Shown: piece by piece, positions 24,792-33,913 of the stretch
Numbering within the stretch: position 1 is the first letter of the stretch
How the letters are laid out: each line of letters opens with the position of its first letter
DNA from: Planctomycetota bacterium
GTDB taxonomy: Bacteria > Planctomycetota > JAJSAM01
Assembly (NCBI GenBank): GCA_024274785.1
Contig: JAJSAM010000037.1
Span: 55,309-119,308 of the forward strand
Length of the DNA stretch: 64,000 bases
Reading direction: 5' to 3'
Notes under the pieces: generated by a model
Database searches by the model: none
Told to the model about the DNA's origin: nothing
Seen by the model: the letters and a program-made list of their open reading frames with translations, nothing else
Made by a program: the position numbers and the translations under genes

Positions 24792-27700
24792 TCAGTCTCC
24801 CTCTTCCAGTTTCCTTCTGACCTCGGACAGCGCCCGAGCCGATTCCTTCGCCATTCGCAGAAGCACCGCAACGTCGGTCGGATTTCCGATTTCGGACGGG
24901 TTCCGGCTCAACGGGACGCCAGGACCCGGCACAAGACTTCCACGAAGAGCATTGAAGCCGCTCTGCGCGGCGGACAAGGCCCGCGAGGCACCGCGCCAAT
25001 CCCCCTGCACCATCAGCACCCGCCCCAGAGTGTCAAGGTATATGGGCGAGCTCGGTTCGATGGACAGAGCCTTCTCCATCAGTTTCCGGCACTCGACAGA
25101 TCCTTCATCGGCATCGAGCAGCGAAAGCGCCAGCAGGTTCATCGCCGGTGCGAGACCGGCGTCGATCCGAAGCGCGCGGCGGCAGGCCGAGGCCGCTTCG
25201 CGGCTGCGGCCCGCCGCTCTTGCGGAACGCGCAATGGCCAGGAGCATCGCCGAATCCCGCGGACGCAACTTCAACTGCGCGCTAAGCGGAGCAATGCCAT
25301 TCACCGGGTTTTCCGCCCGGATCTCCGCCAGGGCCAGGAGCAGCGCCGCATCTCGTTGCCGGGGGTTGCCGCGCAGGGCCTTTTCCAGGTATGGGCGGCT
25401 GGCCCGATACCTGCCACGATGGGCGTTAAGCCAACCGAACGCGCAGTTTACGCTCACATCCTCAGGATCCAGTTCATAGCGCAATGAGAGCACACTCGCC
25501 GCCTCGTTCACGCCGCCGGGCAGAGCGAGTTGCAGCCTGAGCAGGCTCCACAAGGCATCGGTCACGGACGGGTCCCGGTCGAGAACCCGGCTCAATGCGG
25601 AACCGGCGGCGCGGCCGTGGCCGAGCCGCTCTCTCACCTGCGCCTCGAGCAAGGCCAGGTCAAGGTCATCCGGCAGGGACCGCCGCGCCTGTGTCACGAA
25701 GTCCAGGGCCTCCTTGCCGCGCCCACTCGACAGGAGAGCATGGATCCGGATCTCGAGCCAGAGAGCACGCTCCGGATCACCATCCTTCGCCCCCAGGGTC
25801 ATCCCCACCCGAAGCGCCGCATCGAACTCCTCGCCAAGAAGCAGGGCCGCGCCGAGCAGGTAGCGATCAAGCGCCCCGCCGGCCGGTAGCTCCATGGCCC
25901 GTTGGAAAAACGCGGCAGCGCGTTGCGAGTTGCCGCGCCTCAATTGGAAAAGACCCAGCAACCTGAAGATCACGGGATCCTCCACATGGCTGTCGAGAAG
26001 CCGGGCGAAGTCGGTTTCAGATCCCCACATGCTCCCGAGTTCCATGAGCACATAGACGAGTGAGGGGCCCCCGGGCGGCATGATCGGGCGATAGCCGATG
26101 GCACCGGTGAGGACCCCGCGAACCTGACCGGCGTTGCCACTCTGAAAGGCCCGAGCCACCAGGGCCTGTGCCGACGCGGCGAACAGCACCCCGGGCCGGG
26201 GATCTTCGGGATAGAGGCGCGACGTTTCGAGACAGTGCGCGACAGCCTCGTCATAGCGCTCCTGACGGTAGAGCGCGTTTTCCAGAGCGATGCGCCCGGC
26301 GCCATTCTCAGGTGCCCGTCGCTGAAACTCCTCGAGCAGTTTCGTCGCCTCCATCGGGTTTCCTTCAGCCGTCAGCACTTCCGCCCGGAGAACCAGGATG
26401 ACGGGGTCGTCCGGATGCGCGCTTGCGGCGGCGAGTGCCACGCGGCGAGCCTCATCCAGACCATCGGGATCCTCGAGCAGCACGGCCAGCAGGCGCCGGG
26501 CGGCGGCCAGCGACGAAGGATCGAGAGTGAATTCGGCACGGCGCGCCGCAAGCTCCTTTCGACGCGCTCGATGAACCTCCCGCCGGATCTTCAGGGTCGT
26601 CTCCCGGCCTGGAATGGCGATGAACCGATGGAGGGACAGGACCGCGCGCAAAGGAGAGTCGAGTTCACGCCGGCATTGCTCGACCAGACTGCGGGCCTCG
26701 ATTCTCATGACCGGATCGCTCACCAACTCGAGCGCGCTCGTGAACTCAGCGTCCGCTGCGGCTCGATCATCTCCGAGCAAGGCTGCAAATCCGCGGAGCA
26801 GGTGGAGCCCCGCATCGTCCGGGCCGACTTTCGCCGAGATCGCAAGCTCTTTGAGAGCGGCCTCACGGTTGTCCAGGGCCAGGTACACCAACGCCCGCAG
26901 CCTCCGCGCCCCTGCGTGCGAGGGGTTCCCAGCGAGAATCTCGTCGAGCACCTCGCCGCACCGATCGAAACGCCGCAACGAGAAGGTGCACTCTCCAAGT
27001 TCCAGCCTGGCCCGCACCGGAACCGCCCGGGTCTCGGCGAACAGTCTCCAAAGAAGCGTGGCGGCCTGGGCCGGCTCCGACCCGGCCCGCATCGCGTATG
27101 CGAGATTCACCACCGCATCGGGATCCATGGGGTTGGCTTCCACCGCCTCCCTCAAGATCTCCACCGCCAGCGGCCAGCGGCCCCGGTGCAATTCGATTTT
27201 CCCCAGCGAAAGGAGAACACCGGGATGCTGCGGCTCGAGCTCCTGCCAGGCATCCATCTCCCTTATGACGTCGTCCCAGTCAGCCACCGCGCTTCCGAGT
27301 TCTTCGCTCTCCGCCGCGGTGCCCCCCCCGGCGACCAGAACATCGATGCGCGCTCCGAGAACGGCGATCGCGAGGCGAGGGTCTTCCGGAGAAGCGGCGG
27401 CGGCTCCTTTGAGAACCGCAAGCGCGCCCCCGAAGTCTCCCGATAGCGCGAGCGCCCGCGCAAGGGTCCGGTAGAACCGCACGGGCAGATCCGGGCGCTC
27501 GAAAAGACGTCTTCCCATGGCAACGGCATCCGCGAATCGTCCCGCTCGACAGGCGAACCTCATCCACGCCACGACCAGGAGAACCGACTCCGGAAACTGC
27601 TTCAATCCAGCCGACAGCAGTTCGTGGGCCCGCACGTCCTCGTCGTACTCCCGCAGGAATCGAGCGCAACGCAGGTAGGTTCGGGGCCGGGGATCCGCAT

Positions 27701-28850
27701 CCAGAGCGTCCTGCAGAACTTCATCCGACGTCGACTCATCCCCCTGTCGCCGGTAGGCGCGTGCCTGGATGACGAGCATCTCGGCCTTCAACCCCGAGTC
27801 CACGGTGAGCGCCGCTCTGAATGCACAGTAGAGGGCCTGACGATTCTTCCCGAGTCCCTGATAGGCGCGAGCCAGCGCGGCATTCATCGCGGGGTCCGCC
27901 ACATCGCCCGTTGGCGGTTTCAACCAGGCCAGCACCCGGAAATACAGTTTCTGGGCCCGCAGCGCATCCTTCGGCCGGTCGAGGAGCACGGCCTGCTCGG
28001 AAAGGCGATCCGCGAGGAGAAGCGCTCCGGCCACCGGGGGAGGAGTCATCTCCGACTTCACGACTCTGGTCAGGGCGTCCAGGCCCGGTCCCACGACACC
28101 ATCATCGAGCAGGATTCGCCCGATCAGGAGCCAGGCCTCAGCCGGCCCGGGCTTCCGCACCACCGATGCCCTCAGGAACTTCAGTGCCCTGACCCGGTCC
28201 CCCGTCTCGAAGGCTCTGGTCCCGAGAAAGACATTCGCTTCGCTCAGCCCGGGATCGAGTTCGTTCGCGCGTATGATCTCGTCCATACCGCCGGCCTCGT
28301 CTCCGATGCGCCACAGCGCATCGCCGAGGAGAAAGCGCGCCAAAGCACGGTCCGGGTTCGATTTGACATGACGGGTGAGCAGGCGCGCCGCCTTGCCGAA
28401 GTCGCCGTCCTCGTATGCCGAGCGTCCCTCCGCGAACAGACTCGGGGCAACTTTCGTGGACGTCCGCCACGGGCGGAAGTGAAACAATGCGACTGCCGCG
28501 ACACAAAGCACGAGGCCCAGTGCGACCCAGCGGACCGGGCGCCTCCGGCCACCCGGCCGCCATCGCAGCACGCCGCTGAGAGACCGCCGGGGAGCGAACA
28601 AGAGACGGCTGAGCCCGGCCAGCGCCCCGGCCGCCGGCGTGAAAAGGAACCGATCCGCAAGCCCGGTGTACTCGCGCGTCGTGTGGCGCAGCACCCCGCA
28701 CCCGCACTCCGGACACTTGTCCTGGAACACGGTGACCGTATTCCCGCAGGTGCACAGCCGGTAGATCGAGATCCCGCAGCCCCCGCACTCCGATCGGGCT
28801 TCGGGGACCGGAGCACCACACCGGGGGCAACGTCGGATCGCTTCTTCCAT
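24792..28850 (-). CDS. Very large TPR protein with N-terminal zinc ribbons and one membrane helix
   Basis: A 1352-residue protein. Residues 8-55 hold four Cys pairs in zinc-ribbon style (CPRCG, CGGCG, CTCG, CPECGCG). A membrane helix follows at about 107-124 (VALGLVLCVAAVALFHF). The remaining 1200 residues are TPR-like helical repeats, many with the alanine/glycine pattern ALARFLLGDALWRIGD. This order puts the zinc part in the cytoplasm and the TPR superhelix in the periplasm. TPR proteins (PrsT/PelB-like) scaffold EPS synthesis in exosortase loci. TAATG overlap couples it to the EpsI-like gene; no separate ribosome site is visible. Confidence 0.8.
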   Translation of the reverse strand: MEEAIRRCPRCGAPVPEARSECGGCGISIYRLCTCGNTVTVFQDKCPECGCGVLRHTTREYTGLADRFLFTPAAGALAGLSRLLFAPRRSLSGVLRWRPGGRRRPVRWVALGLVLCVAAVALFHFRPWRTSTKVAPSLFAEGRSAYEDGDFGKAARLLTRHVKSNPDRALARFLLGDALWRIGDEAGGMDEIIRANELDPGLSEANVFLGTRAFETGDRVRALKFLRASVVRKPGPAEAWLLIGRILLDDGVVGPGLDALTRVVKSEMTPPPVAGALLLADRLSEQAVLLDRPKDALRAQKLYFRVLAWLKPPTGDVADPAMNAALARAYQGLGKNRQALYCAFRAALTVDSGLKAEMLVIQARAYRRQGDESTSDEVLQDALDADPRPRTYLRCARFLREYDEDVRAHELLSAGLKQFPESVLLVVAWMRFACRAGRFADAVAMGRRLFERPDLPVRFYRTLARALALSGDFGGALAVLKGAAAASPEDPRLAIAVLGARIDVLVAGGGTAAESEELGSAVADWDDVIREMDAWQELEPQHPGVLLSLGKIELHRGRWPLAVEILREAVEANPMDPDAVVNLAYAMRAGSEPAQAATLLWRLFAETRAVPVRARLELGECTFSLRRFDRCGEVLDEILAGNPSHAGARRLRALVYLALDNREAALKELAISAKVGPDDAGLHLLRGFAALLGDDRAAADAEFTSALELVSDPVMRIEARSLVEQCRRELDSPLRAVLSLHRFIAIPGRETTLKIRREVHRARRKELAARRAEFTLDPSSLAAARRLLAVLLEDPDGLDEARRVALAAASAHPDDPVILVLRAEVLTAEGNPMEATKLLEEFQRRAPENGAGRIALENALYRQERYDEAVAHCLETSRLYPEDPRPGVLFAASAQALVARAFQSGNAGQVRGVLTGAIGYRPIMPPGGPSLVYVLMELGSMWGSETDFARLLDSHVEDPVIFRLLGLFQLRRGNSQRAAAFFQRAMELPAGGALDRYLLGAALLLGEEFDAALRVGMTLGAKDGDPERALWLEIRIHALLSSGRGKEALDFVTQARRSLPDDLDLALLEAQVRERLGHGRAAGSALSRVLDRDPSVTDALWSLLRLQLALPGGVNEAASVLSLRYELDPEDVSVNCAFGWLNAHRGRYRASRPYLEKALRGNPRQRDAALLLALAEIRAENPVNGIAPLSAQLKLRPRDSAMLLAIARSARAAGRSREAASACRRALRIDAGLAPAMNLLALSLLDADEGSVECRKLMEKALSIEPSSPIYLDTLGRVLMVQGDWRGASRALSAAQSGFNALRGSLVPGPGVPLSRNPSEIGNPTDVAVLLRMAKESARALSEVRRKLEEGD

Positions 28851-29515
28851 TAGAAGTGGAGGAAGATGTACCGGCCGGCCTCTGCCAGGAGTTCAGCCGC
28901 GGTGGCCTCGGCATCATCCGCATCGCCGCGGTTCATCACCACGACCTGGACCTGGGCGAAGTACCCGGGGTCGGAGGAGAACCGGAGCTTGTCGAGGGCT
29001 AGCCAGAACGGCTTGTTTCGCGGCGATTCCTCGAGAACCTCACCATCCACCACGAAGAAATTCAATACCACCAGGCGATTGCCGGACTTGCGGAAATGGT
29101 CCAGGCTGACACTGAACTTCTTGGCGATGTCCACCAGGCGGATCGAGCGGCGGCCGGTTCGGGTCAGTTCGAAGCCGGCCGACGGAAAGCAGATCGTGGG
29201 ATTGTGGTAGATGGCCTCCATGCCCCGCGCTTTGTTCCCGTAGTAGCAGAGATAGAGGACAGCCGAACGTCCATCCCGATTCACGTAGACCCGGCGGAGG
29301 TAGGTATCCATGCCCGCGATGGCGATTTCCTTCTCGGAGAGGGGGCGATCCTTGCCCTTCCAGTCACCGAGTACCTTCGGGAACTCCGAGAAGGGTATCT
29401 TCAGATCGCGGGTCTCCGCGGAAACGAGCGGGTCGCCCAGCTTCCCGATCAGCAGGGAGAGGACAATCCCGAGGCCAAGCACGATCACCAGGGCTACGAA
29501 ACGACCGGTCGACAC
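28850..29515 (-). CDS. EpsI-like exosortase-associated protein, second copy (GTG start)
   Basis: A 221-residue protein with one N-terminal helix (FVALVIVLGLGIVLSLLIG) and a DUF3485-like outer domain. The motif IYHNPTICFPSAGFEL corresponds to the Cys-containing EpsI signature of the first copy (HHPPSCYPSNGW). GTG 29515 is chosen because GGGAGGG lies five bases before it and the helix then starts properly; the frame to 29803 runs through the preceding gene. It overlaps the broken glycosyltransferase by 22 bases. Confidence 0.8.
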   Translation of the reverse strand: MSTGRFVALVIVLGLGIVLSLLIGKLGDPLVSAETRDLKIPFSEFPKVLGDWKGKDRPLSEKEIAIAGMDTYLRRVYVNRDGRSAVLYLCYYGNKARGMEAIYHNPTICFPSAGFELTRTGRRSIRLVDIAKKFSVSLDHFRKSGNRLVVLNFFVVDGEVLEESPRNKPFWLALDKLRFSSDPGYFAQVQVVVMNRGDADDAEATAAELLAEAGRYIFLHF

Positions 29516-30699
29516 GTCTTCCCTCCCGCCTTCAGCGCCAGATCCAGAGCCATGAGGAAGCGGCCTTCGAGGTTTTCGTGAGTATTCACGCCGACGCGCA
29601 CCGCAGACTCCGCCCCCATTCTGTTGCGCAGGCCCGGATCCGCCAAGAGCCGTTCCAGCGCATCCGCCAGGGCGACATGGTCCCCGGAAGGGAAGCAAAA
29701 GCCGTTCTGGCCGTCGACAACCGCGTCCGGCGCCGAGCCCACCCGGTCGGACAGCACCAGTGGCAGGCCGCAGGCGGCAGCTTCGCACACCACCGCTCCC
29801 CACGGCTCGTGATCCGAGGGAAGCACGAATACATCCGCAGCGGTATAGAACGCCGGCAGTTCGCCGCTGCGAATATTCCCGAGAAAGCGCGTTTCGCCGA
29901 GTCCAAGGCGGACCGCCGACTCCTCGAGGGCGGCTCGTTCCGGGCCGTCACCGGCAATCCAGACGTGGAACTTCCTTCCCTGTTCCCGGAGACGAGCCGC
30001 GGCCATCAGCAGGAGATCGCAGCGTTTGACGCCGATCAGACGACCGACGAAAAGAATCACCGGAGCGTCACCCGCACCGAGTTCGGCGCGACGGCGATTT
30101 CGCTCCGGACGCCGCCGCGTTGCCTCCGTCCCCAGCGCCGCGACGTCCGGAGTATTCGGAAAGAAGAAGACGCCGTCCTCCCGAGCGCCGTACGAAACGA
30201 GGTAGCGACGCGAGAGCAGTCCGGTGGCCAGCCAGGCTTTCGCCCCGGAAATGAGCGGGCCGACCAGGAGCCGCTTGAGCAATCGAACCGGGCCCGGGCG
30301 CCGATCCAGGTGCGTGGTTTCCGAAAACATCACGTACGGCGTGCGGGTCACCCGGCAGTAGAGGGCGCTGAACTGGCTCGCGGACATGGCATACCCCGGA
30401 AGCACCACCGCATCGAAGCCGCCCCGCGAAAGCTCCCGCAGGATCGTCGGATTGAAGTGATAGTGCACCGTCCGGCGACCGGAACTCTAGAAGGTCCTCA
30501 CCGGCAGGAAACGGACCCGTCGGTCCGGATGGAAATCGAACTCCCAGGATCGATCGCTCTCCGTCTCGGCGCAGAAGAAGATCCGGAGATCGAGATCCTC
30601 GCGGTCGAGCAGTCGCGCGAAGATCGGCCAGCGATAAGGTGTCGGCAGTTCGGAAAGGAGCGCAACCCTGGGCCGTGTCCTAACGCTCCCCGAACTCAT
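29494..30699 (-). pseudogene. Glycosyltransferase family 4 interrupted by an in-frame TAG
   Basis: Read in one frame from ATG 30699, the product begins with a GT-B N-terminus (RVALLSELPTPYRWPIFARL) and reaches VRTF. TAG then occurs at 30489-30487. The same frame continues SSGRRTVHYHFNPTIL and gives a complete GT4 donor domain (FVGRLIGVKRCDLLL, SDHEPWGAVVCEAAACGLPL). Without the stop the protein would be about 400 residues, normal for GT4. ATG 30699 overlaps the exosortase stop (ATGA), showing the intended start. TAG ends other genes here (rmlB, sigma copy 1, S41 protease), so recoding is unlikely. A nonsense mutation or a base error is the simplest reading. GTG 30468 could permit a truncated product. 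Confidence 0.82.
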
Positions 30700-31625
30700 G
30701 TCGAAGGGGACTCGGCGGTCACGGTATCGACATCCGTCGCGGCACGGTCTTCCGGAATCGGGAACCACCATCGCAGCGCTGCCGAAAAGGCCACGAACAT
30801 GCCGAGCCCGAGGAGAAACACCAGCAGACCGCCGTATTCGTGGATACTCCCCTTGGCGAGGTCCGGTGAAACCTTCGCGGCCAGGATGCCGGTCAGGGTC
30901 ACACGGGACACGTTCGCGGCAATGGCGATCGGCACCGTGGACAGAATGAGCACGATCTTCTCCCAGGTCCGCCGCTCCGTGAGAAAGACAAACGCGGTGC
31001 CGAGGGCGATCAGGGAATAGAGGCTGTGCAGGCCGCTGCAGGCTTCCTCCACGAAGAGTTGCACATTCGGGACCTCGATCACATTCCCCTCCCGGAGCAC
31101 CGGGATTCCACAGAAGTCGATGATCCTGGTGGAGACCGTCGCGGCGAAGCGCTGGAGTGGAAGAACCACATAGAGGTCGTCCAGGCGCTTCGGAACCGGA
31201 AACGCGAAAATCAGGTAGAAGATCGGAAAAGCGGTCGCCAGGACAAACTTGCGGCCCGTCGAGTACCAGACCATCCCGATGAGGACCATCAGCATCGAAA
31301 GGTGCGCGAGAGCGTTGAAGCTCTGCATCTGGGAGAACAGCCACAAGAGGATCCCGAGGACGATGGGCAGCAACCCGAGCCAGGCCGGTCTGCGTCGAAT
31401 CGTTCGTAGCTCATCGACGTTCTGGAGGACAAACCAGGCACTGACGACCGGAATGAGGTAGCCGTGTGAGTACTTGACCTCCGGCCAGACGACACTCACG
31501 AGATACACGATCTGTGGAAAGAACAGGATCAGGTAAAGGGCGGTCAGTACTCCCCCGCGAAGCCCGAACAGTTCCGCAATGCAGGCGAAAACGCCTTTCG
31601 GGGGGGGCGACTGGACCTGATCCAT
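30696..31625 (-). CDS. Exosortase (second copy)
   Basis: A 309-residue polytopic protein with all catalytic residues: Cys196 in EEACSGLHSL, Arg241 in NVSRVTLTG, and His262 in SIHEYGGL. Its motifs are closer to the common exosortase pattern (EACSGL, NvxRvt) than those of copy one (EACNGL, NVIRLVP), so the two are probably different subfamilies. ATG 31625 has GCGGGA just before it; the frame extends to 31694. It heads a tightly overlapped operon containing a second EpsI and a giant TPR protein. Confidence 0.92.
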   Translation of the reverse strand: MDQVQSPPPKGVFACIAELFGLRGGVLTALYLILFFPQIVYLVSVVWPEVKYSHGYLIPVVSAWFVLQNVDELRTIRRRPAWLGLLPIVLGILLWLFSQMQSFNALAHLSMLMVLIGMVWYSTGRKFVLATAFPIFYLIFAFPVPKRLDDLYVVLPLQRFAATVSTRIIDFCGIPVLREGNVIEVPNVQLFVEEACSGLHSLYSLIALGTAFVFLTERRTWEKIVLILSTVPIAIAANVSRVTLTGILAAKVSPDLAKGSIHEYGGLLVFLLGLGMFVAFSAALRWWFPIPEDRAATDVDTVTAESPST

Positions 31626-31861
31626 TCCCGCTGGCCTCGTTTTTCGGTTGTCGGCCCGGCTTCGGGCAGTACCGCGTCCGCCGCGGAGCCCCACGCATCT
31701 ATAGCCAGGAACCGCCAGGAGTCAAGTGATCGTGCCTCCCCGGAAGGCGGCACGGCGTCCCGTTCCCACGCGTCGCACCGCCGGAAGAACCGCCGCCGCC
31801 CCACCAGAACGGCTGCCGGGTCACGAGGACCGGGGTGCGATGGTCGAGGGCGAGACCCGGC

Positions 31862-32809
31862 TCAGCCCCGCCGCTTCTGGAACCACGCCACGGTGAGCCG
31901 AAGGCCTTCCTCGATCCCGAATTTCGGGCGGTAACCGAGGAACTCCCGGGCCTTCGTGATATCGGCCAGCGAGTGCCGGACGTCGCCCACGCGCGCCTTC
32001 TCGAACTTCGGGGTTACCTCACGCCCGAGCACCTGGGCGAGGAAGTTCGCCAGGCCGAGGATCGTGACCCGGGTCCCGCAGGCCACATTCAGGATCTCGC
32101 CACCGGCCTTCGGCGTCTGCGTCGCCAGGACGTTGGCATCCACCACATTCTCGACGTAGGAGAAGTCCCGGGATTGCTTGCCGTCCCCGTAGATCACCGG
32201 ATCACGGCCCCGCTTCAGCACGCTGATGAACTTCGGAACCACCGCCGCGTACTGCGACTTCGGATTCTGGCGCGGGCCGAAGACGTTGAAGTATCGGAGG
32301 ACGACGGCATCCACGCGGAAGGAGCTGTAGAACATCCTGCAGTAGTCCTCGCCGGCGATCTTGGAGACGGCGTACGGAGACAGCGGATTGTTCTGCATCG
32401 TCTCCACCTTCGGCAACGTCGGACTGTCGCCGTACGCAGCCGAAGATGAAGCATAGACCACGCGCTTCACACCGGCATAGGTCTGAGCGGCGATCAGGAC
32501 GTTCAGCGTGCCGGCGACGTTCACGTCATTCACTTCGAGCGGCTTCTTCATCGACAGTTGAACGTTTGGAAGCGCGGCATGGTGCAGGATGAAATCGCTC
32601 TTCTTCGCTTCCTTCTTGAGTTCGGTGAGGTCCCGCACATCCCCCTCGACGACGCGAAGGTTCCTGGCCTTCAGAATTCCATCGAGGTTGGCCTTTCGGC
32701 CGGTCACGAAGTTGTCGTAAATGACGACGTTTTCGCCCATCCCGACAAGTCGGTGTGCGATGTTCGAGCCGATGAAACCGGCTCCCCCGGTGATCAGGTA
32801 TCGCGCCAT
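31862..32809 (-). CDS. UDP-GlcNAc/GlcNAcA 4-epimerase-like (WbpP/VipB type)
   Basis: A 315-residue extended SDR (YLITGGAGFIGSNIAHRL) with SSSAAYGDSP, SPYAVSKIAGEDY holding the YxxxK pair, and RYFNVFGPRQNP. The pattern fits 4-epimerases acting on UDP-N-acetylhexosamines or their uronic acids. ATG 32809 has GGGAGG ten bases upstream and lies five bases after the wecB stop. The 236 bases below its stop (31626-31861) hold no gene and probably contain the promoter of the second exosortase operon. Confidence 0.85.
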   Translation of the reverse strand: MARYLITGGAGFIGSNIAHRLVGMGENVVIYDNFVTGRKANLDGILKARNLRVVEGDVRDLTELKKEAKKSDFILHHAALPNVQLSMKKPLEVNDVNVAGTLNVLIAAQTYAGVKRVVYASSSAAYGDSPTLPKVETMQNNPLSPYAVSKIAGEDYCRMFYSSFRVDAVVLRYFNVFGPRQNPKSQYAAVVPKFISVLKRGRDPVIYGDGKQSRDFSYVENVVDANVLATQTPKAGGEILNVACGTRVTILGLANFLAQVLGREVTPKFEKARVGDVRHSLADITKAREFLGYRPKFGIEEGLRLTVAWFQKRRG

Positions 32810-32814
32810 CTCAG

Positions 32815-33909
32815 TCAGACCTCCCGCGAGGACAGGATCTCGACGATCCGCGAAGCTGCCATGCCGTCCCACAGTTCAGGACTGCCCCGCCCTTCGGCTC
32901 CGCCCCGGAGGATCCTGTCGAATCCGCAGGCAATCTGGTGAGGATCGGAGCCGGTCAGGCAGTTTGTGCCCTGATCAATCGTAATTGGACGTTCGGTATT
33001 CTCACGCAGGGTCAGGCACGGCACGCCCAAAACCGTGGTTTCCTCCTGGATCCCTCCGGAATCCGTCAATACCGCCATAGCATCAGCCATCAAGCCGAGG
33101 AAGTCGAGATATCCAAGGGGCTTCAGGAGAGTGAGACCGCGGATTCCCCCCGCATAGTCCAGCAGATTGCACCCTTTCAGTGCGCTGCGGGTCCTCGGAT
33201 GGATCGGGAAGAGCACCGGGACCTGTCCGGCGATGCCCGCCACGGCCTTGAGTATCCCCCGCAGAATCTCAGGATGATCCACGTTCGACGGACGGTGCAG
33301 GGTCATCAGGCAATACTGGCCGGGCACCACCCCAAATCGATCCGGGGCCTTCATCTCCGCCGCCCGGCGCCGGTGCTTCTCGAGCGTATCGATCATGACG
33401 TTCCCGACGAAGTGGCACCGCTCCGGAGGGGCGCCCTCACGTGCGAGATTCTCCATTCCGCTCGGTTCCGAGGCGAAGAGCCACCTCGAAATGCTGTCCG
33501 TCAGCCGACGGTTGATCTCCTCCGGCATGCATTCGTCAAAGGATCGAAGGCCGGCCTCGACATGCGCCACGGGTACGCCGAGTTTCACCGCGGTGACGGC
33601 GCAGGCCAGGGTGGAATTCACGTCTCCCACGACGAGCACCAGATCCGGACGTTCCTGCTCGATCACCGGCTCGAACCGGATCATGATCTCCGCGGTTTGC
33701 CGCGCATGGCTACCGGAACCCACGCCGAGATCCAGGTCGGGCCGTGGGATTCCCAGTTCGCTGAAGAAGACCCGGGAGAGTTCCTCGTCATAGTGTTGGC
33801 CGGTGTGCACCAGGAACGTGGTGAACCCGTCAGCGCGGTCCAGGGCATCGGCCAGCGGCGCGATCTTCATGAAGTTGGGACGGGCACCCGCGACCAGAAC
33901 GACTTTCAA
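32815..33909 (-). CDS. wecB: UDP-N-acetylglucosamine 2-epimerase (non-hydrolysing)
   Basis: A 364-residue GT-B-fold epimerase. Family features are GARPNFMKIAPL at the N-terminus, VHTGQHYDEELS, HVEAGLRSFDECMPEEINRR with the catalytic acidic residues, and LTDSGGIQEETTVLGVPCL. It interconverts UDP-GlcNAc and UDP-ManNAc. With the dehydrogenase encoded two genes upstream it could supply UDP-ManNAcA. Confidence 0.94.
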   Translation of the reverse strand: MKVVLVAGARPNFMKIAPLADALDRADGFTTFLVHTGQHYDEELSRVFFSELGIPRPDLDLGVGSGSHARQTAEIMIRFEPVIEQERPDLVLVVGDVNSTLACAVTAVKLGVPVAHVEAGLRSFDECMPEEINRRLTDSISRWLFASEPSGMENLAREGAPPERCHFVGNVMIDTLEKHRRRAAEMKAPDRFGVVPGQYCLMTLHRPSNVDHPEILRGILKAVAGIAGQVPVLFPIHPRTRSALKGCNLLDYAGGIRGLTLLKPLGYLDFLGLMADAMAVLTDSGGIQEETTVLGVPCLTLRENTERPITIDQGTNCLTGSDPHQIACGFDRILRGGAEGRGSPELWDGMAASRIVEILSSREV

Positions 33910-33913
33910 AGGG

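Noticed and set aside
22804..25479. Plus-strand open frame of 891 codons
   Set aside because: It is the antisense shadow of the two-domain oxidoreductase and TPR genes; high GC keeps opposite frames open. The predicted product has no domain pattern.
30487..30489. TAG read as a sense codon (amber recoding)
   Set aside because: TAG ends rmlB, the first sigma gene and the S41 gene in the same window, and no suppressor context is visible.
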